A DNA stretch of 44,246 nt from positions 1-44,246 of the forward strand of contig CAMKSB010000002.1 in NCBI GenBank assembly GCA_946415335.1, read 5' to 3'. Shown here piece after piece: positions 43,228 to 44,246 of this stretch (positions within the stretch are counted from its first letter, which is position 1; each line of letters begins with the position of its first letter). The position numbers and the translations under genes were made by a program. The notes under the pieces are model-generated. The model searched no databases, was not told the origin of the DNA, and worked only from the letters and a program-made list of their open reading frames with translations. Origin of the DNA: an uncultured Clostridia bacterium (GTDB lineage: Bacteria > Bacillota > Clostridia > Oscillospirales > Acutalibacteraceae).

Positions 43228-43875
43228 TTATTTTTCTGCGGATGATTCATCCGTCTTTTCCTCGCCTTCGGGTTCCTGCACAGCCTCAGATAACTGCGCT
43301 TTCTCCTTCTTGCGGGGTGCGAGATACATGCCGACCAGCTTGAAGAACACGATGATCAGAATGATCAGCGGCACGATGAAGTACCATCTGAGCTGAACGA
43401 ACCGGACAATATAGCCCAATACCGGTATGCCCAGCTTGACCGTTCCGACTACGCGGCTCTCGTCGATCAGGAATGTATCTTCGCTGTCATTCGCGTCACC
43501 CTTTGTCTTGAAACAGGTCACGCCGCTGCCCTGATAATCCGGCAGCTTTTCAGCCACACGGTGCGTCAGGTAGGCGTTGCCGTCCGAGGAAGGGTTGAAG
43601 GTAATGACGTCGCCGACATTGATGTTGTCGGCCTTTTCTATCTTCACGAATACCATATCACCAACATGGTAGGACGGTTCCATTGACGGAGTCAGAACCG
43701 TATAATATCGGTATCCAAAAAGAGACTTGTCCGGCGTCGCTGACGAAGCGAATAAAAGCGCGGCAATAATGATCGCAGCTGCAAGAAGATAGATAAAGAT
43801 CGTCCGAACCACCCGGAAAACCTTGTATCCTCCACTTGGCTCCGAAGTCTGCTCGACGGTAGGGGTCTTTGCCAT
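43228..43875 (-). CDS. sipW: Signal peptidase I, SipW/ER type (Ser-His)
   Basis: LTPSMEPSYHVGDMVFV, INVGDVITF, YLTHRVAEK, KTKGDANDSED; N- and C-terminal TM segments; start MAKTPTVEQ. Confidence 0.9.
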   Translation of the reverse strand: MAKTPTVEQTSEPSGGYKVFRVVRTIFIYLLAAAIIIAALLFASSATPDKSLFGYRYYTVLTPSMEPSYHVGDMVFVKIEKADNINVGDVITFNPSSDGNAYLTHRVAEKLPDYQGSGVTCFKTKGDANDSEDTFLIDESRVVGTVKLGIPVLGYIVRFVQLRWYFIVPLIILIIVFFKLVGMYLAPRKKEKAQLSEAVQEPEGEEKTDESSAEK

Positions 43876-44019
43876 TTTACGCAACACTCCTTTATTTATT
43901 AATATTGATAGATAACACAGGATCCACATGCGCACTCGCGAAAAAGTATCATTCCTGTTTTAACAAAATTATACATATTTAACGCAATTACCGCATAAAT
44001 CCTTTGTCCAATTATCAAA

Positions 44020-44048
44020 ATTACACCATAAATGAATTATCATGTCAA
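44020..44048 (-). promoter_or_regulatory. Candidate sigma-A promoter for the minus-strand surface operon
   Basis: Minus strand TTGACA-N17-TGTAAT about 145 nt upstream of the first sipW ATG. Confidence 0.6.
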
Positions 44049-44246
44049 CAAATCAGCGGCTATTTGTTTACCATTTGTAGTAAATAGTAACAAATCTTTC
44101 CGTTCAGGCACTCCTTTAATGCGATATAATACTTCTGTTTTTATGATATTTGTCCAAGTTTAAGTTTTTTTGTGCCAATTTATTATAATTATGAGCCTTC
44201 CCTAGAAAGTGTGGGTTAAATTCTCTGCGCTCTGCCGGGTAAGCCA

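Overview
This is a chromosomal window of high-GC Clostridia type, probably a gut Ruminococcus/Oscillospiraceae relative; the taxonomy is my inference. Two large unusual loci dominate it. (1) At about 3.5-17.6 kb on the + strand is a translationally coupled operon. It encodes a three-module NRPS (A-T-C-A-T-C-A-T-R, terminal reductase, no TE), a MATE exporter fused to an RsbW-like HATPase domain, a triosephosphate-isomerase homologue that has lost its catalytic residues, a STAS anti-anti-sigma protein, and a membrane sensor/PP2C (SpoIIE/RsbU-like) phosphatase with its own HATPase domain. No sigma factor is present. The likely product is an N-acyl dipeptide aldehyde (ruminopeptin-like), with partner-switching proteins apparently wired to the exporter. 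(2) At about 22.6-43.9 kb on the - strand is an apparent 21-kb surface-structure operon. It encodes two SipW-type signal peptidases, four SipW-dependent (TasA/CalY-like) exported proteins, a class B sortase, a protein with a YAPQTG-type sorting signal, and a giant 4,890-aa protein. The giant protein has about 28 CnaB/SpaA-like beta domains by eye, an island of helical repeats, and no recognisable wall anchor. Between and around these loci are ordinary genes: the N-terminus of a GH3 glucosidase, a beta-helix-like lipoprotein, a nucleoside-hydrolase lipoprotein, acetolactate decarboxylase, a PepSY lipoprotein, a ClC channel, LuxS, a VanX-like D,D-dipeptidase and an EamA transporter. No tRNA, rRNA, CRISPR or transposase was recognised. 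Many long antisense ORFs in the track are shadow ORFs.
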